Of a stretch of 24,743 bases of DNA, positions 1 to 8,604 are shown piece after piece. Numbering within the stretch: position 1 is the stretch's first letter; the number at the start of each line of letters is the position of its first letter. The notes under the pieces were generated by a model. That model was not told the origin of the DNA. It saw only the letters and a program-made list of their open reading frames with translations, and did not search any database. The position numbers and the translations under genes were made by a program. The stretch lies in the NCBI GenBank assembly GCA_027346125.1, contig DAIEST010000290.1, positions 1 to 24,743 on the forward strand, given 5' to 3'. Source of the stretch: Leptospirillum sp. GTDB taxonomy: Bacteria; Nitrospirota; Leptospirillia; Leptospirillales; Leptospirillaceae.

Positions 1-1383
1 GGATTTCTGGCGAAAGGAGCGGGACTTGGAGAGGAAGGTCTCAGACAGCTGATCAGTTCCCAGGAAAAGCTTTCGGATTTATTCGGGCGAAAACGCCAGG
101 ATATCGCGATCGGCGTTTACCCCGCCAAGAACATTACGTTCCCTGTCACCTATGAAGCCGTCTCTCCTGATGAGCATTCTTTCACCCCGCTCGGCCAGGA
201 GTCCCCGATGACCCTTTCCCGGTTCGTTCAAGAACATCCCAAGGGGAAAGAATACGGACATCTGTTATCCCCTCATCCCCTCTGGACCATTCTTCGGGAT
301 CAGGCCGGGAAAATCCTTTCGATGCCTCCAGTCACCAACGCAAGGCACACCGGAGAGGTCATGGCCGAAGATGATTGGCTTTTTGTCGAAGCCACAGGCC
401 ATGATCAGGAAAGGATCCGGCTGGTGATGAATATCATGGCCGCCAATCTCTTCGATCGCGGATTTCAGATCGAACCCATTCTCGTTGACGATTCCAGGGG
501 AAAGACACAAAATCCCCAGTCCGCAGGGGACCGCATTTTAGTCCCTGGCAATCTGCCTTCCGAAGTCTCCGGAGAAGCGGTTTTACCGCAGGACTTCATC
601 AGGGCGCTTCTTTCCTATGGGTATCCATCGATACAGCAGCAGGAAAAAGGATTTCTGGTGACCGTTCCGTTCATGAGGGATGACGTGCTCCACCCTATTG
701 ACTGTGTTGAGGATTATCTCATCGCAAGGGGTTTTGATAGTCTGACACCGGTTATGCCTACTTTCTTCACACCCGGAAGAGCCGCAAAAGAAGGAGAAAT
801 GGAAGATCGGGTCCGTTCCCTGATGGCTGGAATCGGATTTCAGGAAATCCTGTCCAACATTCTTACGGAAACCGATTCATTGTCTTCCGCCCTTGGCCGG
901 CCAACTGGGCCCATTGTAGAGATTGACAACCCCATTTCCAGACAATATGGCGCACTCCGTTCCACGTTTCTGTCACAGCTGATGAATGCGGAAGCACTCT
1001 CCAGCCGATTCCCTTACCCCCACCGGATCTTTGAGGTCGGAGAAGCTGCAGAAAAAGAAGGATCTCCCTCAACTATCCGGGAGACAATCCTCTTTACAGC
1101 CCTTGTGGCCCACCCGACTGCATCTGTGTCTGAGGTTGCAGGCATTATTGTCGAAGTTCTGAGATATCTCGGCCTCACTGCAAAGCTTGTCTCGAAGGAT
1201 ATCCCTCCGTACATCAAGGGACGCTCCGCAGAGATCTTCATCCTGGAAAAACCGGATATCGCCATCGGGGAACTGGGAGAGATCGATCCGGAAACACTGG
1301 ATATTTTTGGTATCCGGATGCCAACCTCCATGTTCGAAGTACGGCTGGACCGCATTCTCCGGCCACTTCCCCCTACCGGATGA
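1..1383 (+). CDS. pheT: Phenylalanine--tRNA ligase beta subunit, archaeal/spirochaete type (5'-truncated by window edge)
   Basis: The frame is open from base 1 to the TGA at 1381-1383 (460 residues seen; the start lies outside the window). The protein is the beta chain of the (alpha-beta)2 phenylalanyl-tRNA synthetase, which charges tRNA-Phe in the cytoplasm. The stretch HPKGKEYGHLL, followed by a LRDQAG..LSMPPVTNARHTG segment and a later NPIS..YGALRSTFL core, matches the short archaeal/eukaryotic beta chain (B3/B4, B5 and catalytic-like B6-B7 modules). The gene ends right after the catalytic-like fold, whereas the ~800-residue bacterial form continues into a ferredoxin-fold anticodon-binding domain. 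Bacteria with this type (for example spirochaetes) are known and are usually explained by ancient transfer. It converges on rplT instead of following it as in the common thrS-infC-rpmI-rplT-pheST order. The family call is solid; the archaeal-type assignment is from motif reading. Confidence 0.88.
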   Translation, partial: GFLAKGAGLGEEGLRQLISSQEKLSDLFGRKRQDIAIGVYPAKNITFPVTYEAVSPDEHSFTPLGQESPMTLSRFVQEHPKGKEYGHLLSPHPLWTILRDQAGKILSMPPVTNARHTGEVMAEDDWLFVEATGHDQERIRLVMNIMAANLFDRGFQIEPILVDDSRGKTQNPQSAGDRILVPGNLPSEVSGEAVLPQDFIRALLSYGYPSIQQQEKGFLVTVPFMRDDVLHPIDCVEDYLIARGFDSLTPVMPTFFTPGRAAKEGEMEDRVRSLMAGIGFQEILSNILTETDSLSSALGRPTGPIVEIDNPISRQYGALRSTFLSQLMNAEALSSRFPYPHRIFEVGEAAEKEGSPSTIRETILFTALVAHPTASVSEVAGIIVEVLRYLGLTAKLVSKDIPPYIKGRSAEIFILEKPDIAIGELGEIDPETLDIFGIRMPTSMFEVRLDRILRPLPPTG

Positions 1384-1395
1384 CGGAATCTCCGT

Positions 1396-1432
1396 AAAAA
1401 AAGGGCCATCCGAAACCGGATGGCCCTTTTTT
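1396..1432. terminator. Bidirectional rho-independent terminator between pheT and rplT
   Basis: A perfect 10-bp GC-rich stem (GGGCCATCCG / CGGATGGCCC, 1403-1412 and 1417-1426) with loop AAAC is flanked by seven A on the left and six T on the right. It can therefore terminate transcription on both strands. It sits 19 bases after the pheT stop and 60 bases after the rplT stop, serving both convergent operons. Confidence 0.93.
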
Positions 1433-1491
1433 AAACTACTCAACAATATGAACAAGGAGCCTGCCACCAGGACAGGTCCCCGATTTCAAAC

Positions 1492-1845
1492 TTATATGGC
1501 CTGTTTGACCTTTGCAGTCAATTCGCCGAAAACCTCTGGCTTGTTCAGGGCCAGATCCGCCAGAATCTTACGGTCAAGTCCGATCTCAAGCTTTTTGAGC
1601 CCTGCAATAAACCGGCTGTAAGAAATGGACTGGGCGCGGCAGGCTGCGTTGATTCTCTGGATCCAGAGCGAACGGAACTCGCGCTTTTTGACTTTGCGAT
1701 CGCGATAAGCATAGGTCAGGCCTTTTTCAACTGTATGGCGGGCTGATCTGTAAAGTCTTGAACGACCTCCCCAGAACCCCTTGGCCAAATCCATGATCTT
1801 TTTTCGTCGGGCCTTGTGTATCGTCCCGCCTTTGACTCTCGGCAT
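1492..1845 (-). CDS. rplT: 50S ribosomal protein L20
   Basis: 117 residues, the normal family length. It begins MPRVKGGT, with the basic N-terminal tail (HKARRKK, GFWGGRSRLYRSAR) that threads into 23S rRNA and the globular C-terminal half (WIQRINAACR...YSRFIAGLKK) typical of L20, a large-subunit assembly protein. An AAGGAGA ribosome binding site precedes the ATG by about 7 bases. It is the last gene of thrS-infC-rpmI-rplT, 45 bases after rpmI. In several bacteria L20 represses this operon by binding its own mRNA; no such leader was recognised here. Confidence 0.97.
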   Translation of the reverse strand: MPRVKGGTIHKARRKKIMDLAKGFWGGRSRLYRSARHTVEKGLTYAYRDRKVKKREFRSLWIQRINAACRAQSISYSRFIAGLKKLEIGLDRKILADLALNKPEVFGELTAKVKQAI

Positions 1846-1890
1846 TGGAATCTCCTTTTCAAAATCAATTTGTTCGTATCACAAAAAATG

Positions 1891-2091
1891 TTAGTGAGGT
1901 AAAAGCACTCTGATATTGTCTGCCTGACCCTTTGAAAGGATGCTGTCTTTCAGGGAGCGGGTTCTTTTGGAAGACTTACCAGTCATCAGGTGACGCTTTC
2001 CGCCCTGATGAAAAGAAATTTTCCCTGTACCTGTTACAGAGAATCTCTTCTTGGCCGAACTTTTTGTCTTAAGGGACTTTCCTGTGGCCAT
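1891..2091 (-). CDS. rpmI: 50S ribosomal protein L35
   Basis: 66 residues, very basic, with the L35 layout: LKTKSSAKKRF near the N-terminus, then GKRHLMTGKSSKRTR. It is a small structural protein of the large ribosomal subunit. AAGGA lies 8 bases before the ATG. It lies between infC (12-base gap) and rplT, the standard order of this translation operon. Confidence 0.96.
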   Translation of the reverse strand: MATGKSLKTKSSAKKRFSVTGTGKISFHQGGKRHLMTGKSSKRTRSLKDSILSKGQADNIRVLLPH

Positions 2092-2103
2092 GATGAATCC
2101 TTT

Positions 2104-2700
2104 CTATTTGGGGTTTTCAGTCCCCTGTTCTTGATTCTGACTCTTCTTGTTTGATTCTTCCCGGTCTCCGCCTTTTTCAGAAGGCTTATAGGCGGGATTC
2201 GGAGCAAGAACCATGGTCATGCTGGAACCTTCCATACGGGGAGGAACCTCAACGATCCCCCGGGGATCGATCGAGGCAATGATCTTTTGCATGATCCCGG
2301 CTCCCACTTCAGTGTGGATCATTTCACGACCGCGAAACATGAGGTTGATCTTTGCCCGGTTGCCTTCCTCAAGAAAGCGCTGAACATAATTGATCTTCGT
2401 TGAAAGATCATGTTCATTGATATGAGGGCGGAACTTGACTTCCTTGACCTGCCCGGAGCGCTGGTTCTGCTTCATGGCATGAACTTTCTTGCTCTGTTCA
2501 TACATGAAACGACCAAAGTCCATCATCTTGCAGACAGGCGGCTTGGCATTCGGTGAAACTTCTACCAGGTCAAATCCAAGCTCTTCCGCTTTCTTGATGG
2601 CAACGATCGTTGGAAATATTCCCAGCTGCTCACCTTCCGGGCCAATGGCCCGAACTTCCTTGATCTTAATTTCGTGGTTGACCCGAGGTTTTGGGTTGAT
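2104..2700 (-). CDS. infC: Translation initiation factor IF-3, predicted to start at a rare ATC codon
   Basis: IF-3 binds the 30S subunit, proofreads start-codon/initiator-tRNA pairing and prevents premature 50S joining. The first ATG in frame (2526) would cut off the N-terminal domain. Reading further upstream in the same frame gives INPKPRVNHEIKI, then EGEQLGIFPT, then DLVEVSPNAKPPVCKMMDFG, which is the complete conserved N-domain. No ATG, GTG or TTG suits that start, but an ATC at 2700-2698 lies 5 bases after AAGGAGG. Non-canonical AUU/AUC/AUA starts are a known hallmark of infC: IF-3 discriminates against them and so represses its own translation. The full length is then 198 residues, slightly longer than average because of a charged tail (GGDREESNKKSQNQEQ). 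The gene follows thrS with a 53-base gap. Confidence 0.92.
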   Translation of the reverse strand: MNPKPRVNHEIKIKEVRAIGPEGEQLGIFPTIVAIKKAEELGFDLVEVSPNAKPPVCKMMDFGRFMYEQSKKVHAMKQNQRSGQVKEVKFRPHINEHDLSTKINYVQRFLEEGNRAKINLMFRGREMIHTEVGAGIMQKIIASIDPRGIVEVPPRMEGSSMTMVLAPNPAYKPSEKGGDREESNKKSQNQEQGTENPK

Positions 2701-2753
2701 GGAACCCTCCTTTTTTCTATCGTTACCATGGGCATTTCCTGCCCTGGAGCATA

Positions 2754-4496
2754 TCAGGCCGGTCTGGCCCTTTCAATCAGGGAGCTGATCGCCTCATCCC
2801 GAAGAACGAGGTCTGTCTTTTCACCTTCGCGGGTTCGAATGGAAACCCGCCCTTCAGCAACTTCCCGATCCCCTATTATCCACATCTCCGGAACCTTGAG
2901 CATCTGTGCTTCCCGAATCTTGAAACCGATCTTCTCATTCCGGAAGTCTCCTTCCGCACGGATACCGCTTGATTTCAAGCGCTCAAGAAGAGCCTCCGCA
3001 TCCGGAATATGCCGATCCGCTATTGTCATGATCATCACCTGTTCTGGCGCGAGCCACAAAGGAAAGGCTCCGACATAGTGCTCGACGAGGATACCGAAAA
3101 ACCTCTCGATCGAACCAAACAGGGCCCGATGGATCATGATCGGCCTCTCTGCCTCCCCTTGTGTATTGCGGAAGGACAGATCAAATTTTTCAGGAAGATT
3201 GAAATCCACCTGAACGGTCGAAAGCTGCCAGGAACGGCCGATCGCATCATGGAACTTGATGTCGATCTTGGGGCCATAGAAAACGCCTTCCCCAGGATCA
3301 GTCTGATACGGAATCCCCGATTTGATCAGAGCACTTTCAAGGGCATCCGTCGCCATCTTCCAATGCTCGTCAGAACCGACCGATTTCTCCGGCCGGGTGG
3401 ACAGATAGACCGTCCGGTCGGTAAAACCGAAACGGCCGATCATTTCGTCCACCAATACAAGGACCTTCTCGATTTCTGACGCCAAGTCCTCCGGCCTGCA
3501 GAAAAGATGGGCATCATCCTGGGTAAAGCCCCGAACCCTCATCAGGCCATGGAGTGTGCCCGAACGCTCGTATCGATAGACAGTTCCAAGCTCGGACAAG
3601 CGAATGGGAAGATCCCGATAGCTCTTCACGCTCTCACGGAAAATCATGATATGAAAGGGACAGTTCATCGGCTTCAGCTCATATTCCACCCCTTCGATTT
3701 CCATCGGAGAGAACATGCTGTCCCGATAATAATCCCAATGACCGGACTGCTTCCAGAGGTCGAGTCTCGCAATATGCGGAGAGTAGACATACTTGTAGCC
3801 GTGGCGGTCATGGAGGGACTTCCAGAGATCCTCAAGGATGCGACGGACCCGGCTCCCCCTTGGTAGCCACAGGACCAGACCAGCCCCTTTTTCATCCAGG
3901 GTCCGGAAAAGGTCCAGTTCCCGGCCAAGCTTCCTGTGGTCCCTCCGGCGAATCTCCTCAAGCTTCAGAAGATGTGCGGCAAGATCGGCCTCTGACCAGA
4001 AAGCTGTCCCATAGATCCGCTGAAGGGACGGGTTTGACTCGATCCCTTTCCAGTAGGCTCCGGATGTGGTGAGTAGCTTGATGGCAGGAATATCACCGGT
4101 CCCGGCCACATGAGGGCCCCTGCAGAGATCGACAAACTCCCCCTGCTCGTAAACCGTTATTTCTGCCTCGTCCGGAATCGAAGAAATCAATTCAAGCTTG
4201 AATGGCTCATCCATCCCGGAAAAAAGGGCTACTGCCTCTTCCCTGGAAACCGGTCTTCGCTCAATCACAAGCCCCTGAGAGATGATCTTCCGCATCTCGT
4301 CCTCTATCCGGACAAGATCCTCGGGAGTAAAAGGACGGGAATAATGGAAGTCATAATAAAAGCCATCATCCGTAGCGGGACCGACACCAACCCTGGCTTC
4401 CGGAAAAAGACGCTTCACCGCCTGGGCCAATGTATGGGCAGCACTGTGGCGAAGTGCTTTCAGATCTCCCTTATCTTGAACGACAACCTGAGCCAA
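2754..4496 (-). CDS. thrS: Threonine--tRNA ligase without the TGS domain
   Basis: 580 residues; charges tRNA-Thr. The protein begins directly at the editing (second additional) domain: LRHSAAHTLAQAV around residue 14 carries the HxxxH editing motif, and CRGPH follows near 124. Next come the class II catalytic core (motif 2 region YRYERSGTLHGLMRVRGF; Zn ligand Cys in LKPMNCPFH; motif 3 HRALFGSIERF) and the C-terminal anticodon-binding domain (PLWLAPEQVMIM to IGDREV). The usual ~60-residue N-terminal TGS domain is absent, and an in-frame TGA lies immediately 5' of the start, so the absence is real in this sequence. The start is TTG, preceded by GGGGGAA at about 7 bases. It is the first gene of the thrS-infC-rpmI-rplT unit. 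Confidence 0.95.
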   Translation of the reverse strand: MAQVVVQDKGDLKALRHSAAHTLAQAVKRLFPEARVGVGPATDDGFYYDFHYSRPFTPEDLVRIEDEMRKIISQGLVIERRPVSREEAVALFSGMDEPFKLELISSIPDEAEITVYEQGEFVDLCRGPHVAGTGDIPAIKLLTTSGAYWKGIESNPSLQRIYGTAFWSEADLAAHLLKLEEIRRRDHRKLGRELDLFRTLDEKGAGLVLWLPRGSRVRRILEDLWKSLHDRHGYKYVYSPHIARLDLWKQSGHWDYYRDSMFSPMEIEGVEYELKPMNCPFHIMIFRESVKSYRDLPIRLSELGTVYRYERSGTLHGLMRVRGFTQDDAHLFCRPEDLASEIEKVLVLVDEMIGRFGFTDRTVYLSTRPEKSVGSDEHWKMATDALESALIKSGIPYQTDPGEGVFYGPKIDIKFHDAIGRSWQLSTVQVDFNLPEKFDLSFRNTQGEAERPIMIHRALFGSIERFFGILVEHYVGAFPLWLAPEQVMIMTIADRHIPDAEALLERLKSSGIRAEGDFRNEKIGFKIREAQMLKVPEMWIIGDREVAEGRVSIRTREGEKTDLVLRDEAISSLIERARPA

Positions 4497-4614
4497 TCAG
4501 TTTCCCCCAACACTCCAACATATCCCGATCCGCCAAAATAAACCATATAACAGCTCATGTTGGAAAATAAAATTCTTTTTTCAGTCGGGCTAAAACAAAA
4601 AACCGTAGTCTGAC

Positions 4615-4643
4615 ACAGTAGTATAAGAATGAATCCTTGTCAA
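4615..4643 (-). promoter_or_regulatory. Sigma70-type promoter of the thrS operon
   Basis: On the minus strand TTGACA (4643-4638) is a perfect -35 box, followed after exactly 17 bases by TACTGT (4620-4615), matching 4 of 6 positions of the -10 consensus. It lies just downstream of the stop codon of the UDG-family gene and would give a leader of roughly 110 bases before the thrS TTG. The leader is AT-rich; I did not recognise a T-box or threonine attenuator in it. Confidence 0.6.
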
Positions 4644-4652
4644 ATCTTGGAC

Positions 4653-5393
4653 TCATCCAGCGAGATCATGCGGTGGATTTTTCTTGCGACCAATGCGTTT
4701 AGGGAGTTTGGGTAAACTCTCTTCTGCCGGATCGCCAATGAGTGGCTTTTCGTCACATGCCGAAAGAGCTTTCCCCACCCTCAACCTGAGATCCGGGAGA
4801 AGTTCTTTGGAAAACCACTCATTCTTCTTGAACCAGAGGGCATTCCTTGGTGATGGATGAGGAAGGGGAATGACTCCGGAAGGGTAGGAACGCCATGAGA
4901 AAACCCTGTCCGTCAAGGACAGGCCATCTCCCAGGAAATATCGCTGGGAATAAAGACCGAGAAGAAGACAAAGTTCAATCCGGGGAAGCCACTTTAAAAG
5001 TTCCCCAAGCCACATGGATGCGCATTCTGTTCTGGGAGGCAGGTCACCCCGCTCCCCCTTGCCAGGATAGCAATACCCCATCGGAATGATTGCAATACGC
5101 GACGCGTCATAAAAAGTCTCCCGGTCAATCCCCATCCACTCTCTCAGACGCTCCCCGCTCCGATCATTCCAGGGGATACCGGTTTCATGAACGCGGAGAC
5201 CAGGTGCCTGCCCCACAATCAGGACTCTCGAACGCTCATCGCAGGCCAGAACGGGTCTGGGGCCCATCGGCAAAGAGGATTCACAGGCCCGACAGCCTCG
5301 AACCGCCTCCAGGAGGGAAGAGAGAGACGGATATGAGGGTGCCCTCTCTTTATGGACCCTTTTTTGGATCACATTTTCCAGAATGAGCATCAT
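4653..5393 (-). CDS. Uracil-DNA glycosylase-family protein
   Basis: 246 residues. The motif VGQAPGLRVHETGIPWND (water-activating GQAPG at residues 61-65) and PLPHPSPRN (about 177-184, the His-containing DNA-intercalation motif) define the uracil-DNA glycosylase superfamily, in the broad subgroup annotated as 'uracil-DNA glycosylase family protein'. A CRAC pair (C34, C37) and further Cys residues (C51, C108, C124) recall the iron-sulphur glycosylases, but the canonical 4-Cys spacing was not verified. Its ATG overlaps the upstream helicase stop (ATGA, 4 bp), implying translational coupling. The likely role is base-excision repair or recognition of modified DNA; the substrate is not established from sequence. 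A basic tail (KLPKRIGRKKN) follows the fold. Confidence 0.82.
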   Translation of the reverse strand: MMLILENVIQKRVHKERAPSYPSLSSLLEAVRGCRACESSLPMGPRPVLACDERSRVLIVGQAPGLRVHETGIPWNDRSGERLREWMGIDRETFYDASRIAIIPMGYCYPGKGERGDLPPRTECASMWLGELLKWLPRIELCLLLGLYSQRYFLGDGLSLTDRVFSWRSYPSGVIPLPHPSPRNALWFKKNEWFSKELLPDLRLRVGKALSACDEKPLIGDPAEESLPKLPKRIGRKKNPPHDLAG

Positions 5394-8300
5394 CCGCCCC
5401 GCCTGTTGTTTTCAAACATGTCAGCAGGCATCGGGTAGAGCAACCTCCATATCATCCGGATGGGCCTCTCCCCTTCATGGCTCTCGCATTCGACCGGACC
5501 AAGATAGGTGAAGGGCACTGTATGCTGATTCCTTTTCTTCACATCGCGGGCAAAAACAAGGATCGTGTATCCCCGCTTCTTGTGTTCGATCAGATTTTGT
5601 CCTTTTTCGGATAAAGCTTTCGTATCGGACTGGGACTCCCAGTGAAGGAGGCTCTGGTTAATGGGGTAATCCGCATACATTGTTGTCGGGGAAAAGTCCT
5701 TTTCCGTTTTTCCAAAGGTGACAAGAAGCGCATAGGTTTTGATCTGTTTGAAGGGAATGACTCCAACACCCCGTAGCCCCGGAGTTTCAATGGAAAAGTG
5801 GCCAAGGACCCCCTGCAGGTCTTCATTTCCATAGCGCCCATGAAGACGAAGCGATGTCCTGAAAGGGAGCTCCGGAACACTCGGACTTGCATCACTGTTC
5901 TCCAGCGCCCAGTCCAAAATCTCCTGAAGATCAAAAAGAATGGAAGGATTCCTGCAAAGACGCCCGAAAGAATCCTCCAGGGAAGCCATCTTGAGAAGGC
6001 TGCCTTTTTTCCGCCAAAGTCTCCGATGGATCGGTGCTCCCCAGTTTCCCGAAATGGAGAGCGCCTGCTGAATATCTTTTTGCTGAAGACAGGTGATGGT
6101 TTTTTTCATCACCCGAATTTCCTCCGGATCATTCATGAAAGAGGCATGAATCAGTGATTCCCGAAGAAGGGTGAGATCCGGATCTTTTGGCACCAACGCA
6201 AGACGAGCCCTTGATTTCCACTCACTCCAGCTTCTGGAGGACAGGAGAATGTCCGGCTCGATATCGTGGTACGTGACAAAATTTCCAAAAGTGAGAGGGC
6301 GACCCGTTTCAGACTCGAAGGTTTCCAGTCGCTCTGGAATGACCACCGACAAGTTTTTCAGGTTCTCACGGATATTTTCAAGAACTTGCTTCCGGGCAAT
6401 CCGGTCAAGGCGGATCGAGCAACCAGGGGGAAGATGGGGAAAATCCTCCAGAACTTCCCGTTCAATCGAATAGCGATGGCGAGGAAGAAGGGCCTTCAGT
6501 TTGGTATCGATCCGGTATCTCCGATGAACCTGACCAACAAAGTCCAGGACAGTGAGACAGTCTTTTTCCGGGGCATGGCGCAAGCCACGCCCCAACTGCT
6601 GCAGAAACACCGTCAGACTCTCTGTGGGACGGAGAAAAAGAACAGCATTCACCGATGGCAAATCGATTCCCTCACTCAGCTTGTCCACAGTGAAAAGAAA
6701 CGTCAGTTTCCCCGAAGACAGATCATCCAGACGATTGCGACATTCAGCATTATTGACATCCGACAAGATGACATTCGACAAGATGCCTCGACGATTAAAC
6801 TGCTCAGCCATATATCTCGCATGCTTCTGGCTGGCGCAAAAACCGATTCCCTTAAGAGAAGATCGGTCCGGAAGATATCGATCGAGTGAGGACAGGATCA
6901 CTTCCAGCCGGTTTTTCGCCAAAACATCATCACCGGTGTAAACATTTTCCAGTGCGGAAACATCAAACCGCCCATTTTTCCAGAAACGGTCCTCTGACAA
7001 TGCAACAGGGTCTGCCACTCCAAAGTATTGAAACGGACAAAGAAGCTTTTCTTCCAGCGCTTCGGGCAACCGTATCTCTGCGGAAAACCGATTGCCGAAA
7101 TCGGAAGCGACACTTTCCCCATCCATTCTTTCCGGAGTCGCGGTAAGCCCCAGAAGGACTTCCGGAGAAAAGTGCTCAAAGAGAGGTCGATAACTTCCCG
7201 CAGGACCATGATGGACTTCATCAACCACGATGAAGTCGTAAAAATCGCTTTTGAGTCGATCCCAGAGCCTCCGGGAAGACAACATTCCCACTGAGCAAAA
7301 AAGATGATCCAGACGTGAGGGTTCGTAACCCCCTCCAAGGATTTCGCCAAAAGTATGATCCCGAAGGACATTTCGGAATGTGGCCAGTGCCTGTTCAAGA
7401 ATTTCCACCCTGTGCGCAACAAACAGAAGTCTGGCCTGTCGATTTTTCCGCTCATGGAACCGCCTGAAATCAAAGGCGGCCACAACGGTTTTTCCGGTCC
7501 CTGTCGCAGCAACCACCAGATTTCTCTTCCGTCCATGAACAAGGCGATCACGGTCAAGAGCTTCCAGAATCCTTTCCTGAAAAGGATGCGGCCGCAAATC
7601 GAAGAAAAAAGCCTCCCGATGTTTGTCGGGTTTTCTCGCCTGTAAGATGGCTTTTCTGAATGTTTCATTCTGATCACGACCGAAAGGGACAAACTCTTTA
7701 CTGTTCCAGTAAGTCTCAAATTCCACACGAAACTTCTCCAGGATATGTCCCATATCCTGGGCTGTCACTTTCAGATTCCACTCAAGACCGCTGCTCATTG
7801 CCGGATGGGACATGTTCGAGGAACCGATATATGCGGTGGAGAATCCCGACAGGCGGTGGAAAAGATAGGCCTTGGCATGAAGGCGGGTCCGCTGGGTGTC
7901 ATAGGAAACCCGTATCTCAACATTTGGCAGGCGAGAAAGCCATTCAACAGCCGGCGGATCGGAAGCCCCCATATAGGAGGTTGTAATGACGCGAACAGGG
8001 ACCCTGTTTTTCAAGAGATCCTCAAAACCTTCCATCAATAGTCTCAGTCCGGACCATTTGATGAACGATACCAGAATATCCACCCGATCAGCCGAGTACA
8101 TTTCCTCCAGCAACTCATGGGCAAGCTGGGGTTCAGACGGAGAACCCGTAAAAAGAGAGCTTTTCGCAAGGGGGGTTTGGGGACGGGGAAGACCGGTCCT
8201 TCCCGAATAGTGGGGCGGGGTGACTTCGAGAAGAAGGCTTTTTTCATCAGGGACCAGCCGCTTGTCCCTGAAATCATCAAGACCACCATCAAGAACAATT

Positions 8301-8533
8301 TGTTCCAGAAGATGATTCACCAGACGTATCCGTTTTTCTGGCGGGGATTCCTGTAAAGCCTGATTGAGGACTTGAGAAACGAATGAAACATAGCGCGATG
8401 GTTCTTCTTCGGGATCGACTTTTCCAAAAACCGGGTGAAGATCAGGGTGAAGACGGAAAATTTCTTTCAGTCTCTCATCAAGAAGTGCCTCGTAAAGCCC
8501 ATAGGCGAGAGGTTCCAATGGTTCTCCAGTCAT
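5390..8533 (-). CDS. PLD-nuclease / SF2 helicase / DUF3427 multidomain protein
   Basis: 1047 residues. Order of parts: an uncharacterised N-terminal region (1-120); a phospholipase-D-type domain with a single HxK motif (LHAKAYLF, H219 and K221) and GSSN (237-240), so an active site would need a dimer; an SF2 helicase with Walker A AATGTGKT (342-349), DEVH box (438-441), TATP motif III (464-467) and motif VI QQLGRGLR (645-652); and a long C-terminal part (about 780-1040) that I assign to DUF3427. It is predicted to track along or remodel DNA and cut or bind it. It lies between a TPR protein gene (71-base gap) and the overlapping UDG gene. Related PLD-helicase-DUF3427 proteins occur in bacterial accessory regions and have been suspected of repair or defence roles. 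No Shine-Dalgarno is visible at the ATG, where a hairpin sits instead. Confidence 0.88.
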   Translation of the reverse strand: MTGEPLEPLAYGLYEALLDERLKEIFRLHPDLHPVFGKVDPEEEPSRYVSFVSQVLNQALQESPPEKRIRLVNHLLEQIVLDGGLDDFRDKRLVPDEKSLLLEVTPPHYSGRTGLPRPQTPLAKSSLFTGSPSEPQLAHELLEEMYSADRVDILVSFIKWSGLRLLMEGFEDLLKNRVPVRVITTSYMGASDPPAVEWLSRLPNVEIRVSYDTQRTRLHAKAYLFHRLSGFSTAYIGSSNMSHPAMSSGLEWNLKVTAQDMGHILEKFRVEFETYWNSKEFVPFGRDQNETFRKAILQARKPDKHREAFFFDLRPHPFQERILEALDRDRLVHGRKRNLVVAATGTGKTVVAAFDFRRFHERKNRQARLLFVAHRVEILEQALATFRNVLRDHTFGEILGGGYEPSRLDHLFCSVGMLSSRRLWDRLKSDFYDFIVVDEVHHGPAGSYRPLFEHFSPEVLLGLTATPERMDGESVASDFGNRFSAEIRLPEALEEKLLCPFQYFGVADPVALSEDRFWKNGRFDVSALENVYTGDDVLAKNRLEVILSSLDRYLPDRSSLKGIGFCASQKHARYMAEQFNRRGILSNVILSDVNNAECRNRLDDLSSGKLTFLFTVDKLSEGIDLPSVNAVLFLRPTESLTVFLQQLGRGLRHAPEKDCLTVLDFVGQVHRRYRIDTKLKALLPRHRYSIEREVLEDFPHLPPGCSIRLDRIARKQVLENIRENLKNLSVVIPERLETFESETGRPLTFGNFVTYHDIEPDILLSSRSWSEWKSRARLALVPKDPDLTLLRESLIHASFMNDPEEIRVMKKTITCLQQKDIQQALSISGNWGAPIHRRLWRKKGSLLKMASLEDSFGRLCRNPSILFDLQEILDWALENSDASPSVPELPFRTSLRLHGRYGNEDLQGVLGHFSIETPGLRGVGVIPFKQIKTYALLVTFGKTEKDFSPTTMYADYPINQSLLHWESQSDTKALSEKGQNLIEHKKRGYTILVFARDVKKRNQHTVPFTYLGPVECESHEGERPIRMIWRLLYPMPADMFENNRRGG

Positions 8534-8536
8534 TTG

Positions 8537-8566
8537 GACCGGACCAAAAGGCGTAAAGGTCCGGTC
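8537..8566 (-). promoter_or_regulatory. Stable hairpin abutting the helicase start codon
   Basis: A perfect 9-bp inverted repeat (GACCGGACC / GGTCCGGTC, 12-base loop) ends 3 bases before the helicase ATG, exactly where a ribosome binding site would be. Neither strand has a U-run after it, so it does not look like an intrinsic terminator. It could modulate translation or be a protein-binding inverted repeat. Confidence 0.5.
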
Positions 8567-8604
8567 TTTCGCGGATTTTCTGTTTGGTCGAGGGGAGGAC
8601 CCCG

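Noticed and set aside
2104..2526. infC starting at the first ATG (140 residues)
   Set aside because: This would remove most of the conserved IF-3 N-domain, which is plainly encoded upstream in the same frame up to the ATC at 2700.
8537..8566. Rho-independent terminator between the TPR and helicase genes
   Set aside because: The stem is strong, but neither strand has a U-run after it, and it touches the helicase start codon.
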